Shown: piece by piece, positions 1 through 11,759 of the stretch
How positions within the stretch are numbered: position 1 is the first letter of the stretch
Layout of the letters: every line of letters begins with the position of its first letter
From: Yersinia similis
GTDB lineage: Bacteria > Pseudomonadota > Gammaproteobacteria > Enterobacterales > Enterobacteriaceae
Length of the DNA stretch: 64,000 bases
Assembly: GCF_001053095.1 (NCBI RefSeq)
Contig: NZ_CGBP01000007.1
Span: forward strand, 1-64,000
Direction: 5' to 3'
The notes under the pieces: model-generated
Told to the model about the DNA's origin: nothing
Databases searched by the model: none
Seen by the model: only the letters and a program-made list of their open reading frames with translations
Program-made: the position numbers and the translations under genes

Positions 1-39
1 AGTGCGTTAGCAACACCTGGTTGGTAACGCGAGGTGCGC

Positions 40-178
40 ATATTACGCTTTCCTCATTCAGAGTCAACTATTTATTTCGTTGAATTTCTCTGTTCTCTTT
101 GCCGGTCACTCAACTACTTGATTCGTTGTGTGCCGTCTCGATGGATGCGCATTATAGGGAGTTCTACGCAGCCCGCAA
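40..178 (-). promoter_or_regulatory. P1 and P2 promoters of an rRNA operon leaving the left edge
   Basis: Read on the minus strand there are two tandem promoters with the layout of an enterobacterial rRNA operon. P1 has -35 TTGCGG (173-178) and -10 TATAAT (151-156) with a 16-bp spacer and a GC-rich discriminator. P2 has -35 TTGACT (62-67) and -10 TAATAT (40-45), also with a 16-bp spacer. Both match, block for block, the promoters of the complete rRNA operon at 39240-39386. The A/T-rich stretch above P1 (about 179-210) fits an UP element. The 16S gene itself lies outside the window. In E. coli the operon divergent from purHD is rrnE, so this is the likely equivalent (inference). Confidence 0.88.
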
Positions 179-254
179 CCGCTATTTTCAATAAAAATGA
201 CTGTTTGCTGCATTCCACAGCAAAACCCCGCTTTATACGCAGTTGTACACAAAC

Positions 255-263
255 TTATCCACA
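255..263 (+). promoter_or_regulatory. Perfect DnaA-box 9-mer
   Basis: TTATCCACA is identical to the high-affinity DnaA box. It sits in the divergent region between the rRNA P1 promoter and the purH PurR operator. The match is seen directly; occupancy by DnaA is inference, since single 9-mers also occur by chance. Confidence 0.5.
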
Positions 264-295
264 GATTGAATCTGCGCTCAAAATTGACGAGCATC

Positions 296-311
296 ACGCA
301 ATCGTTTTCGC
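296..311 (+). promoter_or_regulatory. PurR operator of purHD
   Basis: The 16-mer ACGCAATCGTTTTCGC closely matches the purine-repressor consensus (ACGCAAACGTTTTCGT type, with central CG). It lies about 140 bp upstream of purH. A possible -10 (TACAAT, 312-317) abuts it, so repressor binding would block RNA polymerase. I could not find a well-spaced -35 for that -10. Control of purHD by PurR with hypoxanthine or guanine is established in E. coli. Confidence 0.75.
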
Positions 312-374
312 TACAATTCCCCGCGTCGAAAAGGGTGACCTCATCGACAAAATATCAACGAAATAGTACGTGGC

Positions 375-405
375 GCCCTATTAATTGGTGGTGCCCTATT
401 AATTG
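375..405 (+). repeat. 18-bp-period direct repeat in purH leader
   Basis: GCCCTATTAATTG occurs at 375-387 and again at 393-405, an exact 13-bp duplication with an 18-bp period. It lies in the purH 5' untranslated region, 43 bp before the start codon. A TTG inside the second copy opens the purH frame earlier but has no ribosome-binding site. Confidence 0.8.
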
Positions 406-447
406 ATAGTGAAGAAAACTGCGACTCCAAATCCAAGGGATAAAACC

Positions 448-2037
448 ATGCAACAACGCCGTCCAATCCGCCGTGCTCTACTCAGTGTGTCTGACAAAGC
501 AGGTATCATCGAATTCGCCCAAGCACTTTCTCAACGCGGTATCGAGTTACTTTCCACCGGTGGGACTGCCCGCCTGCTGGCTGATGCTGGTTTGCCCGTT
601 ACCGAAGTGTCTGACTACACTGGCTTCCCGGAAATGATGGATGGACGTGTTAAGACTTTGCATCCAAAGGTGCATGGTGGGATTTTAGGTCGTCGTGGTC
701 AGGATGATGGCATCATGGCTCAACATGACATTCAGCCGATTGATATTGTCGTCGTAAATCTGTATCCCTTCGCCCAAACAGTTGCCCGCCCGGATTGCTC
801 GCTGGAAGATGCGGTTGAGAATATCGATATCGGTGGCCCAACCATGGTTCGCTCTGCGGCCAAGAACCATAAAGATGTCGCCATCGTGGTGAAGAGCAGC
901 GACTACCCCGCCATTATTGCTGAGCTTGATAATAATGATGGTTCGTTGACTTACCCCACCCGCTTCAATCTGGCAATTAAAGCTTTCGAACACACCGCCG
1001 CCTACGACAGCATGATCGCCAACTACTTCGGCACACTGGTGCCACCTTATCATGGTGATACTGAACAACCTTCAGGCCATTTCCCTCGCACCCTAAATCT
1101 TAACTATATAAAGAAGCAGGATATGCGTTACGGCGAAAACAGCCACCAGCAAGCAGCCTTCTATATAGAAGAAGATATCAAAGAGGCATCAGTTGCCACA
1201 GCCCAGCAATTACAAGGGAAGGCCCTCTCTTATAACAATATTGCGGATACCGATGCCGCACTGGAATGTGTGAAAGAGTTCGGCGATCCAGCCTGTGTGA
1301 TCGTTAAACATGCCAACCCATGTGGTGTGGCTATTGGTGACTCTATTCTTGCTGCTTATGAACGCGCCTATCAAACGGATCCAACCTCAGCTTTCGGTGG
1401 CATCATCGCCTTTAACCGTGAATTGGATGCGACAACGGCCAGCGCCATCATCAAACGCCAGTTTGTCGAAGTGATTATTGCACCAACGGTCAGCTCTGAT
1501 GCACTGGCATTGCTTGCGGCTAAACAAAATGTCCGAGTCCTGACTTGTGGCCAGTGGCAAGCACGTTCGGCAGGTTTAGATTTCAAACGTGTTAATGGGG
1601 GCTTGCTGGTACAAGAACGCGATTTAGGTATGGTGACGGCGGCCGATCTTCGCGTGGTTTCCAAGCGTCAGCCTACCGAACAGGAACTGCGTGATGCGCT
1701 GTTCTGCTGGAAAGTGGCTAAATTTGTTAAATCTAATGCGATTGTCTATGCCCGCGATAACATGACAATCGGAATAGGTGCAGGCCAAATGAGCCGCGTG
1801 TACTCCGCGAAAATAGCCGGTATCAAAGCCGCAGATGAAGGACTGGAAGTGGCTGGTTCAGCCATGGCCTCGGATGCCTTTTTCCCGTTCCGTGATGGTA
1901 TTGATGCCGCAGCGGCTGTGGGCATTACTTGTGTCATCCAACCGGGCGGCTCAATTCGTGATGATGAAGTTATCGCGGCTGCTGATGAACACGGTATTGC
2001 CATGATATTCACCGACATGCGCCATTTCCGTCATTAA
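448..2037 (+). CDS. purH: Bifunctional AICAR transformylase / IMP cyclohydrolase PurH
   Basis: PurH catalyses the last two steps of de novo purine synthesis: formyl transfer from 10-formyl-THF to AICAR, then ring closure of FAICAR to IMP. The 529-residue protein has the E. coli length. The N-terminal third is the MGS-like cyclohydrolase domain ([31 protein letters not shown]). The rest is the transformylase domain with the conserved KHANPCG and [10 protein letters not shown] motifs. I use the ATG at 448, preceded by AAGGGA, because upstream frame extension reads through the leader repeat. purD follows after 58 bp, so the pair forms the purHD operon behind the PurR box. Cytoplasmic. Confidence 0.97.
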   Translation: MQQRRPIRRALLSVSDKAGIIEFAQALSQRGIELLSTGGTARLLADAGLPVTEVSDYTGFPEMMDGRVKTLHPKVHGGILGRRGQDDGIMAQHDIQPIDIVVVNLYPFAQTVARPDCSLEDAVENIDIGGPTMVRSAAKNHKDVAIVVKSSDYPAIIAELDNNDGSLTYPTRFNLAIKAFEHTAAYDSMIANYFGTLVPPYHGDTEQPSGHFPRTLNLNYIKKQDMRYGENSHQQAAFYIEEDIKEASVATAQQLQGKALSYNNIADTDAALECVKEFGDPACVIVKHANPCGVAIGDSILAAYERAYQTDPTSAFGGIIAFNRELDATTASAIIKRQFVEVIIAPTVSSDALALLAAKQNVRVLTCGQWQARSAGLDFKRVNGGLLVQERDLGMVTAADLRVVSKRQPTEQELRDALFCWKVAKFVKSNAIVYARDNMTIGIGAGQMSRVYSAKIAGIKAADEGLEVAGSAMASDAFFPFRDGIDAAAAVGITCVIQPGGSIRDDEVIAAADEHGIAMIFTDMRHFRH

Positions 2038-2056
2038 TTAACCCTCTTATATAGGA

Positions 2057-2080
2057 AGGGGCGCTAGATGACGCGCCCCT
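2057..2080 (+). other. Hairpin in purH-purD spacer
   Basis: AGGGGCGC and GCGCCCCT form a perfect 8-bp GC-rich stem with an 8-nt loop. No U tract follows, so it is better read as an mRNA-stabilising or processing hairpin than as an intrinsic terminator. Confidence 0.6.
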
Positions 2081-2095
2081 CACGGAGTCATCCAG

Positions 2096-3382
2096 ATGAA
2101 TATTTTGATAATTGGTAACGGCGGTCGTGAACACGCTCTGAGCTGGAAAGCCGCCCAATCTCCTTTAGCGGACAAAATTTATGTTGCACCAGGCAATGCC
2201 GGCACAGCACTGGAACCGACCTTAGAAAATGTTGATATCGCGGCCACTGATATTGCCGGTTTACTGGCCTTTGCTCAAAGCCATGATATCGGCCTGACTA
2301 TCGTTGGCCCAGAAGCCCCTTTGGTGATCGGCGTGGTTGATGCGTTCCGCGCGGCGGGTTTAGCTATTTTTGGCCCGACTCAGGCTGCGGCTCAATTGGA
2401 GGGTTCTAAAGCCTTCACCAAAGATTTCCTGGCCCGTCACAATATTCCCTCAGCGGAATACCAAAACTTTACAGATGTCGATGCCGCGTTGGCCTATGTA
2501 CGTCAAAAAGGTGCGCCAATCGTTATCAAAGCCGATGGTCTGGCCGCTGGTAAAGGCGTGATTGTTGCGATGACGCTGGAAGAAGCTGAAACCGCCGTGA
2601 ATGACATGTTAGCCGGTAACGCTTTTGGTGATGCTGGTCACCGTATTGTGGTGGAAGAGTTCCTCGATGGCGAAGAAGCCAGCTTTATCGTGATGGTTGA
2701 TGGCGAAAATGTTTTGCCAATGGCAACCAGTCAGGATCATAAGCGAGTTGGCGATGGTGATACCGGGCCAAATACCGGTGGTATGGGAGCTTATTCCCCT
2801 GCACCCGTGGTAACGGATGACGTTCACCAACGGGTCATGGATCAGGTTATCTGGCCGACCGTGCGTGGTATGGCGGCGGAAGGTAATATTTACACAGGTT
2901 TCCTCTATGCTGGCCTGATGATTTCAGCCGATGGGCAACCCAAAGTCATTGAGTTCAACTGCCGCTTTGGCGATCCAGAAACTCAGCCAATCATGTTGCG
3001 TATGCGCTCCGATTTGGTCGAACTGTGTTTAGCCGGTACACAAGGCAAACTGAATGAAAAAACCTCAGACTGGGATGAGCGCCCATCACTGGGGGTCGTT
3101 TTAGCCGCTGGCGGTTATCCAGCAGATTACCGCCAGGGTGATGTTATTCATGGCTTACCACAGCAGGAAGTCACAGATGGAAAAGTCTTCCACGCCGGGA
3201 CCAAGCTGAATGGGAATAATGAAGTTGTCACCAATGGTGGCCGTGTCTTGTGTGTCACTGCGCTCGGTGAAACAGTCGCGCTGGCACAGCAATATGCCTA
3301 TCGGTTAGCTGAGGGTATCCGGTGGGAAGGGGTTTTCTGTCGTAAAGATATCGGTTATCGAGCGATAGCTCGCGGTAAGTAA
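2096..3382 (+). CDS. purD: Phosphoribosylamine-glycine ligase (GAR synthetase) PurD
   Basis: PurD joins glycine to phosphoribosylamine with ATP, the second step of purine synthesis. The 428-residue protein is of normal family length. It starts with the N-domain motif IGNGGREHALSWK, continues with the ATP-grasp signature (VIKADGLAAGKGV near residues 145-157; VEEFLDGEEAS; GGMGAYSP) and carries the metal-binding EFNCRFGDPE. ATG at 2096 follows the purH-purD hairpin. It is the second gene of the purHD operon. Downstream it faces yjaH convergently; the 128-bp gap has only a weak inverted repeat (about 3386-3419) and no classic terminator. Confidence 0.97.
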   Translation: MNILIIGNGGREHALSWKAAQSPLADKIYVAPGNAGTALEPTLENVDIAATDIAGLLAFAQSHDIGLTIVGPEAPLVIGVVDAFRAAGLAIFGPTQAAAQLEGSKAFTKDFLARHNIPSAEYQNFTDVDAALAYVRQKGAPIVIKADGLAAGKGVIVAMTLEEAETAVNDMLAGNAFGDAGHRIVVEEFLDGEEASFIVMVDGENVLPMATSQDHKRVGDGDTGPNTGGMGAYSPAPVVTDDVHQRVMDQVIWPTVRGMAAEGNIYTGFLYAGLMISADGQPKVIEFNCRFGDPETQPIMLRMRSDLVELCLAGTQGKLNEKTSDWDERPSLGVVLAAGGYPADYRQGDVIHGLPQQEVTDGKVFHAGTKLNGNNEVVTNGGRVLCVTALGETVALAQQYAYRLAEGIRWEGVFCRKDIGYRAIARGK

Positions 3383-3485
3383 AGGCTCACTGTCTCTCAA
3401 AGGGTACAGTCTAGTGAGCTGTGCCCTACTTATTGCGGATCATAATCGATTACTGACCATATTATGACGCTGTACCGCTGATAAC

Positions 3486-3513
3486 CGGTAACTTATAGAT
3501 CATCGGTAACTTA
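3486..3513. repeat. 18-bp-period direct repeat at the 3' end of yjaH
   Basis: CGGTAACTTA occurs at 3486-3495 and 3504-3513. The second copy covers the yjaH stop codon (TAA on the minus strand, 3511-3513). This is the same 18-bp period as the repeats in the purH leader, nfi and the thiC leader. Confidence 0.7.
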
Positions 3514-4164
3514 CAGGCTGCCTGCCTGAGGTTCCCAACGGCAGAAGTCCTGATTCGCGACCAGCAGAAGTTGTTGCCCTTCAGGTGAATCCAGCCATGC
3601 GACACCGAGAGGTTGCGTATTCTTCTCATCCCGCGTTGTCAGCCATGCCTGCGAATTATCATCCAGATTCAGACGCAACGTTTTACCCGCACAGGTAGTA
3701 AGCATTCCATCCTGCCAACGCCCCTGAATTAACCTTACGTCACCCGCACGTAACACACGGCTCAGATCCAAAATGCGTTTGGCTTCTAACTGGTAAACAG
3801 CTATATCATCCATGGAGAGCGGCTCACGCCGCGAAGCGAGCTGGCGTTGCATAAAGCTGGCCTGCCCTTGCTCATCGAAACGCAACTGGACACTCTTTGG
3901 GGTACTGCCTAAATCGTTGCGCCGGATTTCCCGTAAAATACCATTCTGGTACTCGTAGAAGGTCACTCGGGTATTGCCCCCGAAGTAGGGACTGTAAACG
4001 CTCATCAACACCTGAGGCTGCTGCTGCGCATTATCCTGACGCCATAAACGAACGACACCGCTATCGGCGATATACCCGCTGGCACTGAATTGAGGGGAAT
4101 CTGACAGGCTGCTACAGGCGCTGAGACCCAAGGTTAATCCGAAGGTTATCAGCACCCGCCGCAT
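3511..4164 (-). CDS. yjaH: YjaH-like predicted lipoprotein (DUF1481)
   Basis: A 217-residue predicted lipoprotein. From the ATG at 4164 the N-terminus is MRRVLITFGLTLGLSACSS, a classic lipoprotein signal with lipobox LSAC; the cysteine would be lipidated. An in-frame GTG at 4212 would add 16 residues in front of the signal and place a run of nine G inside the gene, so I reject it. Position between purD and hupA matches yjaH of E. coli, whose family (DUF1481) has no defined function. The intervening E. coli zraPSR genes are absent here. Family assignment rests on size, lipobox and synteny. Confidence 0.8.
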   Translation of the reverse strand: MRRVLITFGLTLGLSACSSLSDSPQFSASGYIADSGVVRLWRQDNAQQQPQVLMSVYSPYFGGNTRVTFYEYQNGILREIRRNDLGSTPKSVQLRFDEQGQASFMQRQLASRREPLSMDDIAVYQLEAKRILDLSRVLRAGDVRLIQGRWQDGMLTTCAGKTLRLNLDDNSQAWLTTRDEKNTQPLGVAWLDSPEGQQLLLVANQDFCRWEPQAGSL

Positions 4165-4181
4165 AAACAAAAGGGGCTTTA

Positions 4182-4190
4182 CCCCCCCCC
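4182..4190. repeat. Nine-base C/G homopolymer upstream of yjaH
   Basis: Nine consecutive C on the plus strand (G on the coding strand), 18 bp upstream of the yjaH start codon and 23 bp after the hupA stop. Such runs are prone to slippage, so length may vary between strains or be a sequencing-error site. Confidence 0.75.
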
Positions 4191-4213
4191 TGCTTATTAT
4201 TTTTACTGACACA

Positions 4214-4489
4214 CTATGACTTGACAGCGTCTTTCAGTGCCTTACCAGAAACAAACGCAGGTACATTAGCGGCAGCAATTTTGATTTCTTTACCAGTTTG
4301 TGGGTTGCGGCCAGTGCGCTCATTACGATGGTTTACTTTGAAGGTACCAAAACCAACCAATTGTACAGGATCCCCTTCTTTCAGAGATTCGGTAATTGCA
4401 GCCAGTGTGGATTCCAGAGCAGCTTTAGCTTGTACCTTAGAAAGGTCCGCTTTGTCCGCGATTACGTCAATCAGTTGAGTCTTATTCAT
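4214..4489 (-). CDS. hupA: DNA-binding protein HU, alpha subunit
   Basis: HU-alpha is an abundant nucleoid protein that bends and constrains DNA as a homodimer or with HU-beta. The 91-residue product is almost identical to E. coli HupA ([11 protein letters not shown] start, GFGTFKV, arm motif [11 protein letters not shown] with the intercalating proline, SGKALKDAV end) plus one extra C-terminal serine. The start is preceded by TAAGGATAACG. It is monocistronic or co-transcribed with yjaH 49 bp downstream; the 188-bp gap above it should hold its promoter, but I could not define one with confidence. Confidence 0.97.
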   Translation of the reverse strand: MNKTQLIDVIADKADLSKVQAKAALESTLAAITESLKEGDPVQLVGFGTFKVNHRNERTGRNPQTGKEIKIAAANVPAFVSGKALKDAVKS

Positions 4490-4677
4490 ACGTTATCCTT
4501 ACAGTGTATTTATCGTTTGCAAAGCATCAAGTGCGACGGATATGCCGATGGACAGCACTCCCTGCATACACGCACCGATAGCCACTTTTAATTAGCCCCC
4601 CAAATGTAGAACAGACAGGGGGCAGATGTGAAGCCTTAAGACGTGACAAATCAGGCGTTAAATCACGTTTTCTTGCC

Positions 4678-5268
4678 TTATTGCGTTAAATTTATGCCAA
4701 TGTTGCTAACAGCGGCTTCCCGCAGGTCAGATCGTAGCCCTTTGATCAGATCTAAGTCGCGCTCTTCACAGTCAGCTAATAGACGAAAAATCTCCCACTG
4801 GATATCCCATTCCTCTTCAATCGCAGGCAAGATTTTTAGTTCTTCATCGGTCATTTCTTTACCTGCCAACGTCATTTCCAGCATCGCAACAGTACGGATT
4901 GATGCTTCGCTGATCGCGATGGCATGTTCCAGTGTTTCACCACTCAAACGTGAATGAATAGCCTCACCTAATGCGATACACGCATCAATCGCAGGATAAA
5001 CACCGTAGATAGCATAGTCATCAGATGATGGAATGGCCTCTTCCAGCTTTTCCAATTGACTATCAAAGTTCACTTTAGCGTCCTTGACGACTAACGTTTC
5101 CCAGATAAGGTCCAGAATACGTCGATAAACCGCCGGATCGCCAAATTCGGTTTCCAAACAAAATTGCTGGTAATTGGGATACATCCGCTCGCACAGGCAA
5201 GCCATAAAAGTCAGATGTTGCCAACTTTCCAGCTTTTCGAGCCGTAGATGAATCGGATTACGTAACAT
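4678..5268 (-). CDS. yjaG: YjaG family protein (DUF416)
   Basis: A 196-residue acidic, mostly helical cytoplasmic protein without signal peptide or membrane segment, matching YjaG of E. coli (DUF416) in size and in place between nfi and hupA. Conserved-looking features include LEKLESWQHLTFMACLCERM near the N-terminus and EEEWDIQWEI near residue 160. Its biochemical role is unknown. It begins 45 bp after nfi on the same strand, so it may share the nudC-hemE-nfi transcript. Confidence 0.88.
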   Translation of the reverse strand: MLRNPIHLRLEKLESWQHLTFMACLCERMYPNYQQFCLETEFGDPAVYRRILDLIWETLVVKDAKVNFDSQLEKLEEAIPSSDDYAIYGVYPAIDACIALGEAIHSRLSGETLEHAIAISEASIRTVAMLEMTLAGKEMTDEELKILPAIEEEWDIQWEIFRLLADCEERDLDLIKGLRSDLREAAVSNIGINLTQ

Positions 5269-5313
5269 GATGAGTTCTCATTATTCATTATCTGCGCGGC
5301 AGTGTAACCGAAA

Positions 5314-6054
5314 TTAAATCATATCCCTACGCTTGCCAAGAAAATCAGGATTTTTCCGCCGCCAACGTTGAAATTGCGGGCGGTTTGAAGCGATAGCATC
5401 CGCCCAGCGGGTTGGTTCAGGCAAACGATAACCCGCCATGCAACGTTGAACCCATCTCAGCGCACTGCCAACACTCACCCGATGCCCAGGCGAAATAAAC
5501 AGTGGATTACAACGGATTTTACTGCGCCATACCCAGCCAAGCTGTTCATCGTTATCGAGCAAGGGCTGCACCGCACCGACATTCTGATGCAGTGGCAAGA
5601 AATCACCACACAGGCGGCTTTTAGCAACACCAATCGTCGGCACATCGACCAATAAACCAAAATGGCTGGCAACACCGAGGCGGCGAGGATGAGCGATGCC
5701 TTGCCCATCGACCAGAATCAGATCAGGGCGCTGCTTCAACTGCGCCCACGCGGCCAACAACGCAGGATATTCACGAAAAGAGAGTAAGCCGGGGATATAA
5801 GGCAAAGAAGTTGCCACTCTGGCAACCTGGTATTCCACCAGCGCCAGAGAGGGATAGCGTAAAATAGCGATAGCAGCACGGGTTATCTCCCCATGCTGTT
5901 CAAAACCGACATCAGCACCAGCAATAAAGCGCACAGACTCGCTATCAATGTCATCATGAAGAATAATCTCCGATGCCCGTTGCCGCTGCTCTGCCTGTAG
6001 CGCTTTAGTATCAACTATCGGTTTAGTATCAACTATCAATTTAGTATCAACCAT
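5314..6054 (-). CDS. nfi: Endonuclease V (deoxyinosine 3' endonuclease)
   Basis: Endonuclease V cuts DNA at the second phosphodiester bond 3' of deoxyinosine and starts repair of deaminated adenine. The 246-residue protein shows the family core: AGADVGFE (catalytic Asp), [16 protein letters not shown] (substrate wedge), [20 protein letters not shown] and VGVAK-type strand. E. coli Nfi is about 20 residues shorter; the excess is N-terminal, where the first residues form a VDTKxI repeat written by an 18-bp DNA repeat. The ribosome-binding site for ATG 6054 is weak (GGAG 11 nt away), so the true start within the repeat is uncertain. hemE lies 29 bp upstream. Confidence 0.93.
   Translation of the reverse strand: MVDTKLIVDTKPIVDTKALQAEQRQRASEIILHDDIDSESVRFIAGADVGFEQHGEITRAAIAILRYPSLALVEYQVARVATSLPYIPGLLSFREYPALLAAWAQLKQRPDLILVDGQGIAHPRRLGVASHFGLLVDVPTIGVAKSRLCGDFLPLHQNVGAVQPLLDNDEQLGWVWRSKIRCNPLFISPGHRVSVGSALRWVQRCMAGYRLPEPTRWADAIASNRPQFQRWRRKNPDFLGKRRDMI
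6004..6054. repeat. 18-bp tandem repeat at the 5' end of nfi
   Basis: Nearly three copies of an 18-bp unit (TTTAGTATCAACTATCGG type) lie at 6004-6021, 6022-6039 and 6040-6054. They encode [12 protein letters not shown] and VDTKA on the minus strand. Since 18 is a multiple of three, copy-number change would not break the reading frame. It has the form of a coding VNTR. Confidence 0.88.
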
Positions 6055-6083
6055 TGACTAACCGGCTCCATCCTACACACTGA

Positions 6084-7151
6084 TTATTTTTGATGATAAG
6101 GCCGTGATAACGCATGTACCGCGTTCACAAATGCACCGGCATGTGCTGGCGGTACATCTTGATGAATCCCGTGGCCCAGATTAAACACATGCCCTTCACC
6201 CTGACCAAAGCTCGCCAAAATGGTACTGACCTCCTGCTCAATACGCGCAGGGGGGGCATACAGAACCGAAGGATCCATGTTGCCTTGCAATGCAACTTTA
6301 TCACCAACACGACGACGCGCATCCGCGATATCCGTTGTCCAGTCCAGACCCAGCGCATCACAACCGGTGGCTGCCATCGCTTCCAGCCACTGCCCCCCGC
6401 CCTTGGTGAACAAGGTTACTGGGACCCTACGGCCTTCGTTTTCACGGATCAAACCATCGACGATTTTATGCATATAATTCAATGAGAATTCATGATAATC
6501 ACGGTCTGTCAGTACCCCACCCCAGGTATCAAAGATCATGACCGATTGGGCCCCCGCCTTGATTTGGGCATTAAGATACAAAATGACGCTGTCTGCCAGT
6601 TTATCCAGTAGCAAGTGCAAGGTTTGCGGTTCGGCATACATCATTTTTTTCAGTTTGGTAAAGGCTTTGCTACTGCCGCCTTCAACCATATAGCTCGCCA
6701 GAGTCCATGGGCTACCAGAAAAACCGATTAAGGGCACCGAGCCGGCCAGTTCGCGACGAATGGTACGCACCGCATTCATCACATAACCCAATTCCTGCTC
6801 AGGGTCGGGGATCGGCAATTTTTCAACATCAGCCCGGCAGGTAATTGGGGATTGAAAACGCGGGCCTTCGCCAGTTTCAAAATAGAGCCCCAGTCCCATG
6901 GCATCAGGGATGGTCAGAATGTCGGAAAACAGAATCGCTGCATCCAGAGGATAACGACGCAGTGGTTGCATCGTGACCTCACAGGCTAACTCTGCATTTT
7001 TGCACAGTGACATAAAATCCCCAGCAATAGCGCGGGTTGCTTTATATTCTGGCAAATAACGGCCTGCCTGCCGCATCATCCATACCGGTGTCATGTCTAC
7101 AGGCTGACGTAGCAAAGCACGCAGATAGCGATCGTTTTTCAACTCATTCAT
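6084..7151 (-). CDS. hemE: Uroporphyrinogen decarboxylase HemE
   Basis: HemE removes four carboxyl groups from uroporphyrinogen III to give coproporphyrinogen III in haem synthesis. The 355-residue protein has normal length. The N-terminal signature [15 protein letters not shown] (about residues 22-36) contains the substrate-binding arginines; ILFSDIL carries the catalytic aspartate, and [16 protein letters not shown] and DTWGGVL are further family motifs. It lies between nudC (119 bp upstream) and nfi, as in E. coli. hemG and hemB of the same pathway are also in this window but are not linked to it. Confidence 0.97.
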   Translation of the reverse strand: MNELKNDRYLRALLRQPVDMTPVWMMRQAGRYLPEYKATRAIAGDFMSLCKNAELACEVTMQPLRRYPLDAAILFSDILTIPDAMGLGLYFETGEGPRFQSPITCRADVEKLPIPDPEQELGYVMNAVRTIRRELAGSVPLIGFSGSPWTLASYMVEGGSSKAFTKLKKMMYAEPQTLHLLLDKLADSVILYLNAQIKAGAQSVMIFDTWGGVLTDRDYHEFSLNYMHKIVDGLIRENEGRRVPVTLFTKGGGQWLEAMAATGCDALGLDWTTDIADARRRVGDKVALQGNMDPSVLYAPPARIEQEVSTILASFGQGEGHVFNLGHGIHQDVPPAHAGAFVNAVHALSRPYHQK

Positions 7152-7270
7152 GATAGGGCTCCCTTAATGATCTGACGGCCTTGTATTATAAAGTGGCATT
7201 ATATTACAAAACGGAATTGTAGCATGTCAGATGGCTCTTTCCTGAACTGCCTGAACACAGGTTTTAGCGC

Positions 7271-8053
7271 TTACCCTGTCGAACCCAGCTCTTCGCGGCA
7301 TAATATGACCGTATCTTCAATCAGACGGCGTGCCACGGTACCAGGTGGAGGCAGCAACGGTAATTGGTCATAGCGATACCAGCCGGCATTCAGTAACTCT
7401 TTCGGGTCATGACATAATTCACCGCTGTCATAATCCGCCATAAATGCCATCATCAGTGAATGAGGAAATGGCCAAGGCTGTGACGTCACGTAGCGCAGGT
7501 TCTTAATGTGAATATTACTTTCTTCCAACACTTCCCGTGAAACCGCCTGTTCCAGGGTCTCCCCCACTTCAACAAACCCCGCCAGCACGGTATTGATACC
7601 GCCACGATGGCGCACATGTTGTGCCAGCAAAATTTCATCACCACGGCGAATAGCAACAATCACGCAGGGGGCAATTTGCGGATAATAGCGCTCCCGGCAG
7701 TGGTTACATAAGCTGGCCCATTCCGTCCGGCTGGCATGCATTTCATGCCCACAATAGCCACAAAAGCGATGTGAACGATAGAATTCGGCTAATTGCACAC
7801 CGCGCCCTGCCAACTGAAATAAACCGCGGTCAACATCCAATAATTGCCGGACCGACCCCATCCCAGAAGGCATCATCTGGCGGATAAGCCACACAGGCTG
7901 CCCTTGCCATTCACCAATCTGCCGTGCAGTCGCGCCTTGCAGTGACCAATTAGCGGCATTGCCTTGTGGTAGATCTCCCTTCGGCAACCATAATTTATTT
8001 TCATGACTGACAATCCACCAGCCACTTTCTTTACCTGTAAGTTGTAGTTCCAT
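7271..8053 (-). CDS. nudC: NADH pyrophosphatase / RNA decapping hydrolase NudC
   Basis: NudC hydrolyses NADH and removes the NAD cap from RNA. From ATG 8053 the product is 260 residues ([13 protein letters not shown]); an ATG 15 bp upstream is less likely by family comparison. Domains in order: N-terminal region, a zinc ribbon (CGYCGHE and CNHCRERYY near residues 98-120), the Nudix domain with box [11 protein letters not shown]...REVLEES, and the SQPWPFP motif that marks NADH pyrophosphatases. The residue after EES in the Nudix box is Asn, where consensus has Gly. It starts back to back with rsd, leaving 96 bp for two divergent promoters. Confidence 0.95.
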   Translation of the reverse strand: MELQLTGKESGWWIVSHENKLWLPKGDLPQGNAANWSLQGATARQIGEWQGQPVWLIRQMMPSGMGSVRQLLDVDRGLFQLAGRGVQLAEFYRSHRFCGYCGHEMHASRTEWASLCNHCRERYYPQIAPCVIVAIRRGDEILLAQHVRHRGGINTVLAGFVEVGETLEQAVSREVLEESNIHIKNLRYVTSQPWPFPHSLMMAFMADYDSGELCHDPKELLNAGWYRYDQLPLLPPPGTVARRLIEDTVILCREELGSTG

Positions 8054-8149
8054 ATCGTTGTTGCACAACCTCTATTTCACTGGCAATCTAGAAACCGGCT
8101 GTTACATTTTTGTAACCCACAATATTTTTTCTTACTAATGGAGTCGTTC

Positions 8150-8659
8150 ATGCTCAACCGACTGGAAAGCCTGACTCAACGCGTTGGCGGTAGTAATGAA
8201 TTAATTGATCAATGGCTTCATGCGCGTAAAGAACTTTTAGTCTCTTATTGCACCGTGATCGGTATTAAGCCGCAAAAAGAGAAGCATACCCCGCTTAATG
8301 CAAAAACGCTGGAGAACTTTTGCCATAATTTAGTCGACTATCTTTCTTCAGGCCATTTCCATATCTATGACAGAATTATCAAAGAGGTGGAGGGCGCATC
8401 TAGCCCCAAAATGGCACTGACCGCCAAAATTCATCCTGCATTAAAAAACAACACTCAAACTATCATGGCATTCCATGATCGCTATACAAACATTGAAATC
8501 GACGACGATAGCTGCACCGAGTATCAACAAGCTTTATCGGATATCGGTGAAGCGCTTGACGCCCGTTTCAAGCTGGAAGACCAATTAATTCAATGGGCCG
8601 CCGAGTCCTGGCAAGCCGCCCAGCCAGCGGATGCTGATAAAAAGAGCCAGGTCAACTGA
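8150..8659 (+). CDS. rsd: Regulator of sigma D, Rsd
   Basis: Rsd binds sigma-70 in stationary phase and shifts RNA polymerase towards other sigma factors; it also stimulates SpoT when bound to HPr. The 169-residue, highly charged protein starts [20 protein letters not shown] and has the family motifs [27 protein letters not shown] and [12 protein letters not shown]. The ATG at 8138 is in frame, but GGAG at 8140-8143 is correctly spaced for ATG 8150, which matches the E. coli start. Its context between nudC and thiC is as in E. coli. Confidence 0.93.
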   Translation: MLNRLESLTQRVGGSNELIDQWLHARKELLVSYCTVIGIKPQKEKHTPLNAKTLENFCHNLVDYLSSGHFHIYDRIIKEVEGASSPKMALTAKIHPALKNNTQTIMAFHDRYTNIEIDDDSCTEYQQALSDIGEALDARFKLEDQLIQWAAESWQAAQPADADKKSQVN

Positions 8660-8725
8660 CCGCCGCCAGTAACTGCGAATAAACAGCAGATACGGGTAAC
8701 TCGCACAAAATGAGCAAGCAGAATA

Positions 8726-8757
8726 GCCTGCTCATAAGTAGGCTCTTGTAGTTTTAA
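8726..8757 (+). terminator. Possible rsd terminator
   Basis: AGCCT...AGGCT (8726-8730 and 8741-8745) forms a short stem followed by CTTGTAGTTTT. The stem is weak, so this is a tentative call for the end of the rsd transcript before the TPP riboswitch. Confidence 0.35.
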
Positions 8758-8777
8758 TTCAACCTCGTATAGTAAAG

Positions 8778-8892
8778 ACTCTTGTCGGAGTGCCTAGCAC
8801 CTGCTTTTTTAGGAAAGCAAACGCAGGCTGAGACCGTTAATTCGGGATCCGCGGAACCTGATCGGGTTAATACCCGCGAAGGGAACAAGAGT
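8778..8892 (+). promoter_or_regulatory. TPP riboswitch (THI element) controlling thiCEFSGH
   Basis: The aptamer has the standard THI-box blocks: GGAGTGCC near 8787, GGCTGAGACC near 8825, and ACCTGATCGGGTTAATACC near 8857-8875 with CGCGAAGGGAA after it. The closing P1 stem pairs ACTCTTGT (8778-8785) with ACAAGAGT (8885-8892). Thiamine pyrophosphate binding is known to switch off thiC expression in enterobacteria, at translation initiation and by termination. About 140 nt separate aptamer and thiC start, and I could not assign the expression platform. Confidence 0.95.
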
Positions 8893-8995
8893 AATTTATC
8901 GCTACAGGCCCGATACTCACCCTCAAGGGTAGCTACCGGTCACTGGCCAACATCGTTACTCCCGCCAAGCTCCAGACAAGCAATTTTCCCGATAC

Positions 8996-11748
<2,753 letters not shown>

Positions 11749-11759
<11 letters not shown>

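Noticed and set aside
4164..4212. GTG start for yjaH at 4212
   Set aside because: It would put 16 residues before a good lipoprotein signal and translate a nine-G run.
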